Shown: positions 1-8,995, counted from the first letter of the stretch. The stretch: DNA of 47,936 nt from Acidobacteriota bacterium (GCA_003222675.1 QHWT01000016.1:1-47936); one strand, 5' to 3'. Numbers and translations: made by a program. Notes: generated from the sequence alone by a model not told the origin.

Positions 1-41
1 CCTTCTGGCTGGTGATGCGACAATAGACGCGGGAGCTTGCG

Positions 42-269
42 ATGACGCCGTTGACCAGAATCACGCTCGACCCTGATGTGATGGGCGGCAAGCCGTGCAT
101 CCGCGGTCTGCGCAACACGGTCGGGACGATCGTCGGCCTTGTCGCGGCTGGCCGGAGCATTTCCGAGATCCTCGCGGCGTATCCCTACCTGGAAGAGGCA
201 GACATCCGCGAAGCGCTGTCCTACGCCGCGTGGCGCGTCGAAGAGACCGAAGTCCCGATCAACAAGTGA
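42..269 (+). CDS. DUF433 family antitoxin-like protein
   Basis: A 75-residue protein with the DUF433 signature: a start like 'ITLDPDVMGGKPCIRG', then a helix-turn-helix-like segment with 'SISEILAAYPYLEEADIREAL'. DUF433 proteins are small DNA-binding antitoxin-like partners of PIN-like DUF5615 proteins, and that partner follows directly, its GTG start overlapping this stop codon (GTGA). The gene is full length for the family. It probably represses its own operon and neutralises the neighbour; that role is inferred from family and context. Confidence 0.85.
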   Translation: MTPLTRITLDPDVMGGKPCIRGLRNTVGTIVGLVAAGRSISEILAAYPYLEEADIREALSYAAWRVEETEVPINK

Positions 270-645
270 TCAAGCTGGTCGTCGACGTCAGCCTGCCGCC
301 GGCGTGGGTTGACGTGTTCGTCACGTACGGGTGGCCGGCCGTTCACTGGACGAGCGTCGGAAACCCGCGCGCAACGGACCGCGTCGTCATGACGTGGGCG
401 CGCGAACACGTCCATGTGGTGTTCACGCACGACCTGGACTTCGGCACGTTACTCGCGCTGACGCGAGCGAGCGGCCCGAGTGTCATTCAGGTCCGCAGCC
501 AGGACGTGCTTCCTGAGCATCTCGAACAATCGTGATCACCACGATTCGCCGGTATGAATCCCAACTGCAAGAAGGGGCGCTCGTAACAGTGGATGAATCG
601 CGCGGCAAAGTACGCCTATTGCCGATCGGTCCGCTGAACAACTGA
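266..645 (+). pseudogene. DUF5615 PIN-like toxin, frameshifted near its C-terminus
   Basis: The reading frame starts with GTG at 266, overlapping the DUF433 stop, and gives a typical DUF5615 PIN-like core: 'KLVVDVSLPP' near the start (acidic residue of the active site), 'HWTSVGNPRATD' and 'VVFTHDLDFGTLLA'. It stops at 533-535 after 89 residues. The family normally runs about 115-120 residues, and the missing tail is readable in another frame from 532 to 645 ('VITTIRRYESQLQEGALV' and 'GKVRLLPIG'). One base seems to have been lost near 530. It is either a recent knock-out of the toxin or a sequencing error; the N-terminal acidic residues survive, so partial activity cannot be excluded. Confidence 0.75.
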
Positions 646-942
646 TAGCTCAATCTAGAGTAGCGATCGCGTGTGCGGGCTTGTGATCCAACAATCGAAG
701 TGCGCGGTTTAGTTACGCCCCGACCAGAATCACGGACGGTCTCGTCGCGCTACCGCGTTCAAATCAGGCCGGGCGGTTTGGCGCGAGGGTCGCCGTGTCT
801 GCGGCTCTCGGCTCCGTTCGACTGCTTCCGCCGAGTGCTGGTCAGGGTCATCGGATTGTTCGCCGTACGAACCGTGAACAGCGCCATACGGCGAACAGAT
901 ACCCTGGAGTCACGATCCAAAGAAATCCGACGATCGGAAGGA
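646..942. other. Intergenic stretch, no supported gene
   Basis: About 300 bases between the DUF5615 relic and the 3' end of the minus-strand fragment. The open frames here have arginine-rich, low-complexity translations with no recognisable motif or ribosome binding site. I see no convincing promoter, repeat or RNA. Confidence 0.4.
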
Positions 943-1311
943 CTACTCTCCCCACATTCCGAATGGCGCGTTGATGATTCCGAATACCACAACGACTGCA
1001 ATGGCAATTGGGATGATCGACTTCCAAAATGAGAGAGCAAACCGGACACGCCCGGTGTCGTCTGGAATAAGCGGCTCGCCTCTATCGATCATCGACAGCG
1101 GACCCGCAGTAACCCACCAACTGACGCGGAAGTGGACACTTTCGCCGTCGGCGACGAACTTTGAAGCGCCCTTGCGCAGGAACGCCTGGCGTAACGCGGG
1201 CAACGAAGATCCAAAGTGGTGCGCCCGGCGATTAAATGAGTCGTGCGCCAGCGTAATGGTGCCATCATAAGAAAGTGGAAATGGTATTGTGCGTTTCTTC
1301 GACGAAGTCTC
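943..1311 (-). pseudogene. Hypothetical membrane protein, probable C-terminal fragment
   Basis: The last roughly 110 codons of this minus-strand frame look like real protein: 'SYDGTITLAHDSFNRRAHHFG', 'FRVSWWVTAGPLSMIDRGEP' and a C-terminal hydrophobic helix 'IIPIAIAVVVVFGIINAPFG' that could anchor it in the membrane. Upstream, between about 1311 and 1569, the same frame becomes arginine-rich and unprotein-like, and there is no ATG or GTG with a ribosome binding site just before the good part. I therefore read it as a 5'-truncated gene. I do not recognise the family. It faces the histidine-kinase gene tail-away and shares no obvious operon. Confidence 0.35.
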
Positions 1312-1625
1312 TACAGCCCCCAGGCGCGCACAAGGCTCGCGCCGCGACGCATCTTCCCAACGACAAGAAAGGACGAATCTATCGAAGCACCTGTTCCGCG
1401 CGGACGTCGATCGGCCAAACCCGCAGTGGCGATCGCGGTTGCGATCGGGCAATTCCCTCGGCGGATTCAAGGACCTACCTGATTGCCTCGCGCCGTCTGG
1501 AGTGGCTAAACTGACGATGAGGTAAAGCGGCCCAGCCCAGGACGTTAAGACCGGCAAGCGGTATGGCATGGCCAGTTCGAGCGCCTATCGCAACAGTCGT
1601 CCATCGCGGAGACAGTTCCTTCTGC

Positions 1626-2825
1626 ATGACCGTGCGAACCCTAACAACATCCGCCGTTGAATCGTCGACTTCGTGCAGCTCTCCTGTCTTCAAGGAGCTG
1701 ATCAGACATCTGCGGCGCAGTCGCGCCCGCCTGCGGAAGCTGTGGCTTCACCGCATTCTCGACGGTCAATACCTCACGGCGATGACCGCAGAGGAAATCT
1801 GTGCCGAAACCACCTCCCTGTATGACAGTTACCTCGAGGTCCTGGCGACGGGCGACATCGAAGCGCTCGAAGGATACGCGCGCAATCTCTCCGAGCGCAT
1901 CATTCCGCGCGGCGTCCAGACCCGGGAGGTCGTCGGCATCGTGCTGCTCCTGCGCGATGTCCTCGCGCGAGAGCTGTTCAGCAAGTACGGGGAAGATAGC
2001 GTCATGCTGAACCGAGTGCTGGACGCATACGAGCCCGCCGCGAATCGGATCGCCACTACCGTCAGTGTCGGCTTCGTCCAGGAGCGTGAACGAACTATTC
2101 GCCGGCAGCAGGAGGCAATCCGCGAGCTCTCCGCCCGCAGACAGGCAGAACAGGCCCTGCGCGCACTGAACCAGCGGCTCGAAGAGGAGGCAAGGCGAAT
2201 TGCGCACGCCCTTCACGATGAGGTAGGCCAGCTGATGGTCTCAGTCTACCTCGCGCTGGACACGCTGCTCGCCCAGCTCCAACCCAACGCTCGCGAACGG
2301 CTGACCGAGATTCGCGCGCTGCTCGGGCAAGTCGAGGCACAGCTACGACGACTCTCTCATGAGCTCCGCCCGACGATCCTGGATGATCTCGGACTGAAAC
2401 CTGCCATCGAATTCCTCGCAGCCGGAATTTCGAAACGGACGGGCCGTTCAGTGGTTGTGACCGCCTCAATTGCCGGGCGTCTTCCGGGCCCCGTCGAAAC
2501 CGAGATGTACCGTATCGTGCAAGAGGCACTGATGAATATGATCAAGCACGCGCAAGCCACTCAGGCCGTTGTCCATTTGGTGCGCCATCCGGACGCGCTC
2601 TTCTGCTCTATTGCAGACAACGGCTGCGGTTTCGATGCGAGCGCGCGATCCGCACAGACACACAACCAGGGGCTCGGACTGATCGGCATGAGAGAGCGGG
2701 CTGCCAGTCTTGGCGGGACGTTCTCGATCGACTCGAGCCACGGCAGAGGGACGACTCTCAACGTAGTGGTTCCGCTGAAAGGTGTGACATGCCGCCCCGG
2801 GTACTCCTCGCCGACGACCACGTAA
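1626..2825 (+). CDS. Sensor histidine kinase, NarL/DesK type, with RsbRD-like N-terminus
   Basis: A cytoplasmic histidine kinase of about 399 residues. Order: an RsbRD_N-like helical domain (around 'YLTAMTAEEICAETTSLY' to 'LLRDVLARELFSKYG'), a coiled-coil linker, the HisKA_3 dimerisation box with phospho-acceptor His in 'AHALHDEVGQ', then a HATPase with N-box 'VQEALMNMIKHA' and G-boxes 'ADNGCGFD' and 'GLGLIGMRERA'. No membrane segment is visible, so it likely senses an internal or partner-borne signal. An alternative ATG at 1563 would add 21 residues; neither start has a strong ribosome binding site. Its 3' end overlaps the response regulator gene by 37 bases, so the two are co-transcribed partners. 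Family assignment is firm; the stimulus is unknown. Confidence 0.85.
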   Translation: MTVRTLTTSAVESSTSCSSPVFKELIRHLRRSRARLRKLWLHRILDGQYLTAMTAEEICAETTSLYDSYLEVLATGDIEALEGYARNLSERIIPRGVQTREVVGIVLLLRDVLARELFSKYGEDSVMLNRVLDAYEPAANRIATTVSVGFVQERERTIRRQQEAIRELSARRQAEQALRALNQRLEEEARRIAHALHDEVGQLMVSVYLALDTLLAQLQPNARERLTEIRALLGQVEAQLRRLSHELRPTILDDLGLKPAIEFLAAGISKRTGRSVVVTASIAGRLPGPVETEMYRIVQEALMNMIKHAQATQAVVHLVRHPDALFCSIADNGCGFDASARSAQTHNQGLGLIGMRERAASLGGTFSIDSSHGRGTTLNVVVPLKGVTCRPGYSSPTTT

Positions 2826-3421
2826 TCGTCCGACAAGGCTTCCGAGCCCTTCTGGAACGCGAGGGGCTCGAAGTCGTCGCCGAGGCGGCCAACGGTCATG
2901 AGGCCGTCCGGCTGGTCGGCGAACTTCTCCCGGACGTCGCAGTCCTCGACTTTGCGATGCCGCTCCTGAATGGCCTTGACGCGGCCAAGGAGATACGCCG
3001 GCGCTCCCCACGGACTCGCACGCTACTCTTGACAGTGCACACCGAGGACCACTACGTCCTCGAAGCGCTGCAAGCGGGGGTCCATGGATATGTTGTGAAG
3101 ACACAAGCGGCGGCGGATCTGGTGCAGGCAATTCGCGAGATTCGGGGGAACGCGATCTACTTGAGTCCCACCATCTCACGCGCGGTTGTCGAGGCGTACT
3201 TCGACAAGGTCACTCCGCCTGGCGATGTATTGAGCTCACGCGAACGGCAGGTACTTCAACTCGTGGCGGAAGGAAAGACGACGAAGGAGATTGCCGCAGT
3301 CCTCGGAGTCAGTATCAAGACGGCTGATAGCCATCGGGCTCGCATCATGCGGAAGCTGGACATTCACGACACTGCCGGGCTGGTCCGCTTCGCGATCCGG
3401 CGTGGGCTCATCCACGCGTAA
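2789..3421 (+). CDS. NarL/FixJ family response regulator
   Basis: A 210-residue two-domain regulator. The receiver domain opens with 'VLLADDHVIVRQGF' and carries the phospho-accepting Asp54 in 'VAVLDFAMP'; a LuxR-type helix-turn-helix covers roughly residues 148-208 ('LSSRERQVLQLVAEGKTTKEIA', 'VSIKTADSHRARIMRKL'). Phosphorylation by the kinase encoded immediately upstream should control DNA binding. The genes overlap by 37 bases, which implies translational coupling. All key receiver and HTH residues are present. Confidence 0.9.
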   Translation: MPPRVLLADDHVIVRQGFRALLEREGLEVVAEAANGHEAVRLVGELLPDVAVLDFAMPLLNGLDAAKEIRRRSPRTRTLLLTVHTEDHYVLEALQAGVHGYVVKTQAAADLVQAIREIRGNAIYLSPTISRAVVEAYFDKVTPPGDVLSSRERQVLQLVAEGKTTKEIAAVLGVSIKTADSHRARIMRKLDIHDTAGLVRFAIRRGLIHA

Positions 3422-3513
3422 TCCGGGTTTGCCCTCCGCATCAGCAATATTTCCCATTCGATTGCAGAGTACACCTAATTGTTTCTAGGAGTCCTCCTCC
3501 TTACGATGATCAC

Positions 3514-3845
3514 ATGAGAAATGGCAACGGAAACGAACGCCATCTGTGGGTGATGGTCGACAACGACGGTCACAGAACCTTATACGAATTGGTCGAGTGG
3601 GACAAGGAGGCGATGCCTTGCGGCTGGCCCGCGAACTTCATGCGCCGGCTGTCGTTGTTGACGTGGCGCTAACCGGCCTCCCCGCGCTCGACGAGATGTC
3701 TGAGGGGCGTCGCCGATTAAGGAAGTCGAGACTCATTCTGCTGAACGTACGTTCGGCGACTGGTAATGATGCGAACGGCACCGTTGTCCGACGTTTCGTT
3801 CGCCAGCCATCTAAACCCGTCCGGATGGCCGCGTCCTCGGACTGA
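3514..3845 (+). pseudogene. Degenerate receiver-domain fragment
   Basis: Just downstream of the NarL regulator there is a short stretch that resembles a response-regulator receiver domain split over two frames. One frame from ATG 3514 gives 'RHLWVMVDNDGHRTLYELVE' and stops at 3672; another continues with 'GDALRLARELHAPAVVVDVAL' followed by 'GLPALDEM' and 'SRLILLNVRS', which mimics the strand with the phospho-Asp and the following strand of a receiver. No output domain follows. I read it as a decayed duplicate of a regulator; the resemblance is weak. Confidence 0.3.
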
Positions 3846-3947
3846 TCGGAGTAACGAAGCTCCGCCTCAAACCAACGGATGCAGAAGCGGATCTTCGTTT
3901 GGCGTGGCGGACGTCGCCGACGACCGCAATCACGGGTGACGAAGCAC

Positions 3948-4619
3948 ATGGCTCACTTTATTCAATTTGTCCAACAGTACTCCGCGATTCTCGTCGACCC
4001 TTACGGCCGGCGGTACGTCGCGAGAGTTTACGGTGCATGTCGGCCGGACGATCTTTGGGATGGCTGGTTCGTTTTCTTCCCACTGGATGATGGACGGGCT
4101 GTGGCCACCGATCGGGAGACAACACAGGGCAGTCTGGCGGCCGTCCGCTATTGGGCGAGCGGGATTTCCACCCTCTACCTGTACGGCGCGCTCGAGCGAG
4201 CCCGCGCGATGCTTCCCGAGGCGCAACTCGCCCGGCGCCAAGCGCAAGCCAAGGAGGAGGAAGCGCGGGCGCGGGCCGAAGCGGCCGACTACGAGGCAGC
4301 AGCTCACGCGGCGCGGAAGGCAGCACTGGACACCGATCGGCGCCGGCGTGAAACGGAGGCGATGCTGCTCGCCGAACGAGAGGCTACTGCTCGGGCGGCA
4401 GCCCGACTGCACGACCAGGCCGCTCGGTCAGCCCGATACGACGCAAGTGAGGCGCACCGGCGCATGCGCGAATTCATGCGGAAGCACTCGAGCGAGCGTC
4501 GTTACACGTCCCAGCCATCGGCGCGCCCGGTTGCTGCCGATGCCCCGCGTCGGCGCCGTTCTGCGCACGCCAAAGCGACGCCACGAACGCACACAAAGCC
4601 ACGCGGGGACAAGAAGTAA
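3948..4619 (+). CDS. Conserved hypothetical protein with coiled-coil tail
   Basis: About 223 residues from ATG 3948. The first 85 or so residues form a compact domain ('MAHFIQFVQQYSAILVDPYG', 'WDGWFVFFPLDDGRAVATD', 'TTQGSLAAVRYWASGIS') with many aromatic residues. Residues about 90-190 are Ala/Arg/Glu-rich and strongly predicted by eye to be a charged coiled coil, and the last 40 are a basic low-complexity tail. The N-terminal part resembles uncharacterised proteins I associate with acidobacterial and related genomes, but I cannot name a function. The ATG at 3879 would add a basic, unlikely extension. Confidence 0.55.
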   Translation: MAHFIQFVQQYSAILVDPYGRRYVARVYGACRPDDLWDGWFVFFPLDDGRAVATDRETTQGSLAAVRYWASGISTLYLYGALERARAMLPEAQLARRQAQAKEEEARARAEAADYEAAAHAARKAALDTDRRRRETEAMLLAEREATARAAARLHDQAARSARYDASEAHRRMREFMRKHSSERRYTSQPSARPVAADAPRRRRSAHAKATPRTHTKPRGDKK

Positions 4620-4639
4620 AGTACTGGAGCCGATGTTAG

Positions 4640-5131
4640 GGGGGCGCCAGTTCCGTTGCGTCAGCGGACGTGAATGGAGACGGCAGGCCGGACCTGCTCG
4701 TAACGAATCTGTGCAGCACGGCCCCGCCCTGCTCGAACACTTCGCTAGGCGTGTTGCTGAACAACACCGCACCCGTAGATACAACTCCACCCGTGATCAC
4801 TCTTTCTGCTGCTCCGAAAGTTATGTGGCCGCCCAGCGGGAAAATGGTGCCAATAACGATCTCAGGGAGGATCACGGACACTGGTTCAGGAGTGAACGTG
4901 ACGAGCGCAACCTTTGCCGTGAGGGATGAATATGGCCGCGTGCAGCCGCACGGAGCCATGGCGCTCGGCCCCGGCGGCAGCTACTCCTTCACCGTGTTGC
5001 TGCAAGCCTCACGATTGGGGTCAGACCATGATGGGCGTCGTTACACGCTCAGCGTTGGCGCACGGGACAACGGTGGCAATGGCGGATCGAAAACTGGTGT
5101 TGTAATCGTGCCGCACGATCAGAGGCACTGA
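4640..5131 (+). pseudogene. C-terminal fragment of an FG-GAP/VCBS-repeat secreted protein
   Basis: The open frame begins right after a TAG at 4637-4639 with 'GASSVASADVNGDGRPDLLV', the classic FG-GAP calcium-binding repeat (DVNGDG), then 'GVLLNNT' and a beta-rich tail 'TPPVITLSAAPKVMWPPSGKM', 'GSGVNVTSATFAVRDEYG'. Full FG-GAP proteins have many such repeats and a signal peptide, both absent here, so this is the 3' end of a lost gene for a secreted or surface protein. It lies next to transposase debris, which may explain the truncation. Confidence 0.65.
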
Positions 5132-5195
5132 ATAAATCAGACCCGGGCCATTCGCTTGGGAACCGTTGCCGAGCAAGCCAGAACCCAAGTGGCGC

Positions 5196-5555
5196 TAGTG
5201 TCGTGTTCCCTGAAGTTCGTTGGCAAAATCGGCTGACCTTGTCCAAGATGACGTCGGCGGTCGCGGTCCAGACGAAGGGCGTGCAGTGCTCGTTGTAGTG
5301 CGCCAGATAGTCGTGGATGGCCGCTTCAAGGGCCAGCACGCTCTCGAAGGTGCCACGGCGAATCCGTCGGGTGGTGATGGTTGAAAAGAAGCGTTCCACT
5401 TGGTTCAGCCAGCTGGCACTCGTCGGCGTGAAATGCAAGTGATAGCGCGGATGGCGCACAAACCACCGAATCACCTTTGGCGCTTTGTGAGTCCCGTAGT
5501 TGTCGATGATCACGTGCACGTCGCGGTCCGGCGGCAACTGGGCATCGCCGCTTGA
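5196..5555 (-). mobile_element. IS630-type transposase, 3' fragment
   Basis: Minus-strand translation shows the C-terminal catalytic half of an IS630-family DDE transposase: 'VHVIIDNYGTHKAPKV' (second Asp), 'FTPTSASWLNQVERFFS' (catalytic Glu) and the family tail 'YNEHCTPFVWTATADVILDKV'. The N-terminal half is missing: beyond about 5555 the frame runs into unrelated DNA coding on the other strand. The probable right end, 'TAGTGTCGTGTTCC' starting near 5196 on the plus strand, resembles an IS630 terminus after its TA target, which is inference. It cannot be active. Confidence 0.75.
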
Positions 5556-5795
5556 GCGCCTCGCGGGTCCGGAAAACGTCCTCGCTAAAGAGCCTCCCGA
5601 CGCGAAGGAGTTTGCAGCTCTCGTCCGTTCGGACCTGGCGCGGCTGAAGGACGCGGAGAACGAAGCGAACTCGCTCGACAGCAGGTTCGACCTTGCGTAC
5701 AGCGCCGCTACGCACTCTGCCTGGCGGCACTGCGGCACCCCGCCGCCGATCCTAGCTCAGGGTTCGGTCGCTCGACCTCACTTAACGTTCCTTGA
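5556..5795 (+). pseudogene. HEPN-like protein remnant, 5'-truncated and frameshifted
   Basis: The plus strand beside the transposase fragment encodes 'LAKEPPDAKEFAALVRSDL', 'LKDAENEANSLDSRFDLAY' and then, after a one-base frame change near 5705, 'LCLAALRHPA', stopping at 5795. The pattern 'SRFDLAYNAAHALCLAALR' is typical of a small helical HEPN-like family. The first residues are missing at the transposase junction and the frame break destroys the core helix. HEPN assignment is by recall of the motif and moderate. Confidence 0.45.
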
Positions 5796-6470
5796 TCGAC
5801 AGGCCCTGCGAGGCGGCAAACGCCATGAGTCCGGTTATCGCCGCAGTGACCTCGCTGGTCTCGTTCGCGCTTCGCTGCAGCGTAAATGCAGTCCCTCTTG
5901 GATATCGAGCAAGCTTCTCCTTGAGCGCTGCGATCGATGTCAAGCGGTATTGCGCGAGTTCGATATGGGATTCGTCAGGCTCGTTGATGCTCCACACAAT
6001 GATTCTCGTGTCGTCCTCGTGAATCATGTAGCCCGTCTGCGTGCGGCAGGTGTCCGTGACGCACAGGGATTGCAGCTCGCGCAATTCACTTGCGCGTACC
6101 AGCCACCCTGACCGGTTCCGATCGCCTGACGAAACGCATCTTCAACCATCGCCTGTCTCGCGTTCGGACGTTCGACGGCGCGGCTGTACGCCAGCTCCGC
6201 TGCTCGATCGGTCCACGTCGCGTGCCAGCGCTGGAAAGCCATGCGCAGCGGCTCGAGCGCTGCCGGCGATCCGTGTTGTCCCAGCGTTTGAATGGCAGCA
6301 ATGACGACGTCGGGGTCGGAGTTGTCAAGATCGGTGATCGCTCGTATCTGCACGCCCGGCGTCATCCGCAGAGCCGCGATCTCGTTGAGAAATCTCCAGC
6401 AGCCGGTCGCGCGCGACGTCATCGCGCGATCGAGCAGCGTGGAGCCGGTCGCCTCGTCGACACGCAGGAA
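5782..6470 (-). pseudogene. HEAT-repeat-like protein C-terminus, frameshifted
   Basis: Two minus-strand frames join into one protein. From about 6470 down to 6100: 'YFLRVDEATGSTLLDRAMT', 'VQIRAITDLDNSDPDVVIAA', 'GQHGSPAALEPLRMAFQRW'. Then, after a one-base slip near 6100, 'SELRELQSLCVTDTCRTQT', 'RIIVWSINEPDESHIELAQY' and 'LKEKLARYPRGTAFTLQ', ending with TAA at 5782-5784. The first part has the helical repeat pattern of HEAT repeats. The 5' end is fused by an apparent deletion to the neighbouring pseudogene near 6475. I do not know its function. Confidence 0.5.
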
Positions 6471-7307
6471 GTAAGCGTCACGCGCTCTTCGGACAACTTC
6501 CCCATACGGCGAATGCTCTCAATCCGTCGGCCTTTCTCGTCGTATCCATAGTCGGGAGCGAAAAGCTGTGGTCCTCGAACACTGACTTGACAAGCTCCAT
6601 CAGTGATGCTCGCTCGTCGGTAGGCATGTTGGCGTCGATTACCGAGCCCAGCAGTCCGCCAGGGCCAGCGAACTCCATTCGTTCGCTCAGAACACGTCCA
6701 TCTTGGTCCCTGGAAAACACAACACGGCAGACGACAGCATCGCTGGCATCACGAAAGGTTACCTCCGACGGAAGCTCACGTTCGTGTAGGTCGTGCTGCT
6801 GGTCGTCGCGCCAGGAGTCGAGTACGCGGCGTCAGTTCCCTCCACCCCATACATCGTCCCACACGAACCGGTTGAACAACTTGCACCGCTACTCTCTGGA
6901 ACTGAAAGGAAAACCACTTTCGTCTTGCGACCGTTCTCATCGTACCGACAGAGTTCGGCTTCGCGCTTCGTGCCGTCGACATCAACCGTGACGGACGAAG
7001 CGGCTCGACCGCCTACCTCATAAGCATGGAGGACGCGCCTTGTCAGCACGTCGTTTGCCCACCACTGATCCTCGGTCAGCCGGCCACCCTCGTCGTATAC
7101 CCGTACTTCGCGGGGAACTGACCCGTCCGGATTGTGATGTTCGATTTCGCTCAGTTGGCCGTCTGGGCGGAACATCGCGACGGACCGGTTCTTCAGAGGC
7201 CACCAGTCTCCTGTCTCAGGATTCCACCCAGCAAAATGAGTTCGGAGAGTTCGTACCGGGCCGCGCAATTCCCTCCGGGCCAAGTCACTCATCGTTCGAC
7301 GCGTCAT
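6419..7307 (-). pseudogene. Unknown acidobacterial-type protein, two frameshifts
   Basis: From ATG 7307 the minus strand encodes 'ELRGPVRTLRTHFAGWNPE', 'FRPDGQLSEIEHHNPDGSVP', 'RYDENGRKTKVVFLSVPE'; near 6760 the frame changes to 'FSRDQDGRVLSERMEFAGPG' and 'LVKSVFEDHSFSLPT', and near 6550 it changes again to 'YGYDEKGRRIESIRRMGKL' before ending at 6419. The repeated 'YDE.GR' units resemble RHS/YD-like beta repeats seen in uncharacterised proteins. Three consecutive pieces in three frames make a functional product unlikely. The 3' end reads directly into the HEAT-like relic, suggesting a deletion removed the intergenic part. Confidence 0.55.
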
Positions 7308-7411
7308 TCACCGTGATGCACGTCCTTGCTGTCACGACGCCCAACCTGGGATGACCCGTTTTCGTCCTGAATTGCCCAGCGTGAAGTAGCCGCGTATCGC
7401 GACGACGTCGT

Positions 7412-8677
7412 TCACGGCTGCTGCCGAACAACTTCGTAGTCGCCCCGCCTTGCTCCTTCGCGAACCACCCATCCAGGCGCGGCCTTGAACGTCCACCCGT
7501 CTCCGGAGATCGTCGCGTCGTCGCCGCGCACGGGCGCCGGCAGACGCCGCGAGCGGCCATCGGACGCCTCGAGCACGCCGTTCTCCGCCGCGAGCGTGCC
7601 GCAGGCTCCCGACAGGCGATAGGGATGGAAGTACACGGTCCCGGCACCTGGAATCACCACGGCGCCGAGAGAATTCGAGGTGCCGCCGCCTCCGCACGGC
7701 ATCACGAACACCGGGCCGTCAACGAATCGCTGACGTAACTCGGCGATCAGTGCCTGCCGCTGCTGCTCGCGCTGTTCTTCGGCCGCGCGGAGCTCGGCGC
7801 CTCCGTATCGCGCGGCAGCCGCCGCGGCGTCCGCGACCGGTTGCACCCCGAGCGCTCGCATCAGCAGCACGACCGGATCGTCGCTGCCACGCACCGTTCG
7901 CGTCCAGCCGCGAGACGAGGCATCGAGCAGCAGGCCATACGCCGGCCCGGACGTGTATGTGAACGTGCGCACGAAGCTTTCCCCGTCCTCCGCGGCCGCC
8001 AGGAGTTCGAGCGCGCGCGCGATCGCGTCGGCCTCGGAGGGCGCGGCCAGCACCGTCTGGGTGTACGAGGCGAGGCCTTCAGTGATGTAGAGGGCGCGCT
8101 CGCTTTCGACTTTGTCCGGATATCGCGTGTGACGAGCCCCGCGGAAGGCCAGCGCCTCGCGAACGGCCTGGGCACGCAGCTCTCCTGATTCCCGCAGCGC
8201 CCGTGCGAGCGCGCGCCATTCGAGGCGCAACCAATACCGTCCATCGACGGAGTCCAGATGTTCGTTCGCTCCCGCCGGTCCGTTTAGTACTAGCGCCGGC
8301 TGGACGATGTGGAACGATTCGTGGAGAAACGCCTCGCCGCGCGTGCGAGCCGGCCAGTTGGCGATCGTGTCCCAGGTCATCGCCGCCCACATCGTGTTGC
8401 CCCACTGAATGGGCCCGTTCACCAGACCGATGAGCTTTGGGCGAGGCGCATCCGGTGGCGGTTGGCTGGTGGCGAACGTCTGTGTCCGCGCGTCGCCGAT
8501 CACCATCGGCGCGCAGATCGACACTCCCCAGAGGCGCCCACCGTCGCGCTCGCAGAGCACCTGCGCCTCCTTGAAGAACTCTTGTGCGCGCGGTTGATCG
8601 ACCTGCGCTACCGCCGGCGGCGCGAAAGCCGTCAGCAAGTACAAGAGAGTTCCCGCATGAAGCGCTCGTGTCCGCAT
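7412..8677 (-). CDS. Secreted putative zinc metallopeptidase (HExxH)
   Basis: A 421-residue protein with a Sec signal peptide (hydrophobic 'LLYLLTAFAP', cleavage after 'PAVA'). It has an HExxH motif, His119-Glu120-Ser-Phe-His123 in 'EAFLHESFHIVQ', and a glutamate about 77 residues later in 'YITEGLASYTQ' (Glu200) that fits the third zinc ligand of a gluzincin. The C-terminal third is a small beta domain with 'VFVMPCGGGG' and 'WTFKAAPGWVVREG'. I do not recognise a named peptidase family, so activity is inferred from the motif pair and the export signal. It stands alone on the minus strand. Confidence 0.7.
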   Translation of the reverse strand: MRTRALHAGTLLYLLTAFAPPAVAQVDQPRAQEFFKEAQVLCERDGGRLWGVSICAPMVIGDARTQTFATSQPPPDAPRPKLIGLVNGPIQWGNTMWAAMTWDTIANWPARTRGEAFLHESFHIVQPALVLNGPAGANEHLDSVDGRYWLRLEWRALARALRESGELRAQAVREALAFRGARHTRYPDKVESERALYITEGLASYTQTVLAAPSEADAIARALELLAAAEDGESFVRTFTYTSGPAYGLLLDASSRGWTRTVRGSDDPVVLLMRALGVQPVADAAAAAARYGGAELRAAEEQREQQRQALIAELRQRFVDGPVFVMPCGGGGTSNSLGAVVIPGAGTVYFHPYRLSGACGTLAAENGVLEASDGRSRRLPAPVRGDDATISGDGWTFKAAPGWVVREGARRGDYEVVRQQP

Positions 8678-8995
8678 CGGGCTCCTTTGCAGTCGAGAGT
8701 CGCGATTGTAGCTCCGATCGTCGACTCTATGCGGCGGGTGGAGATTGGCGAGCGACTGTGACGTAACTGTGACGTGAGCCTGTCGATTCAGCGAGATCTA
8801 CCGAGGTTTACGGCAATCGACCATCGTGACGTGTGCGAGGCTAAGTGGCTGGATCTGCAACGGTAATCGAAAATCTACAGCACGCCGTCGCAGACCGTCA
8901 AAGCAATTTCCAAGCGTGCTCCTTCAAACGCGCGTCAAGGACACCATTGATGAGTCTGAATCGAAAGTCGTCCTAAGGCTGCGGGGAATCTCAGA

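Noticed and set aside
2466-3179. 237-residue minus-strand frame opposite the kinase/regulator genes
   Set aside because: Runs antisense to two well-supported genes and is Arg/Pro/Ser-rich without motifs.
4640-5131. FG-GAP protein considered as a complete small gene
   Set aside because: It lacks a signal peptide and a start before the first repeat, and the frame opens directly after a stop inside a repeat unit.
5049-5738. A 229-residue transposase frame taken at face value
   Set aside because: Only about 5196-5555 is transposase; the N-terminal part is antisense to the HEPN-like relic and the last part lies beyond the probable IS end.
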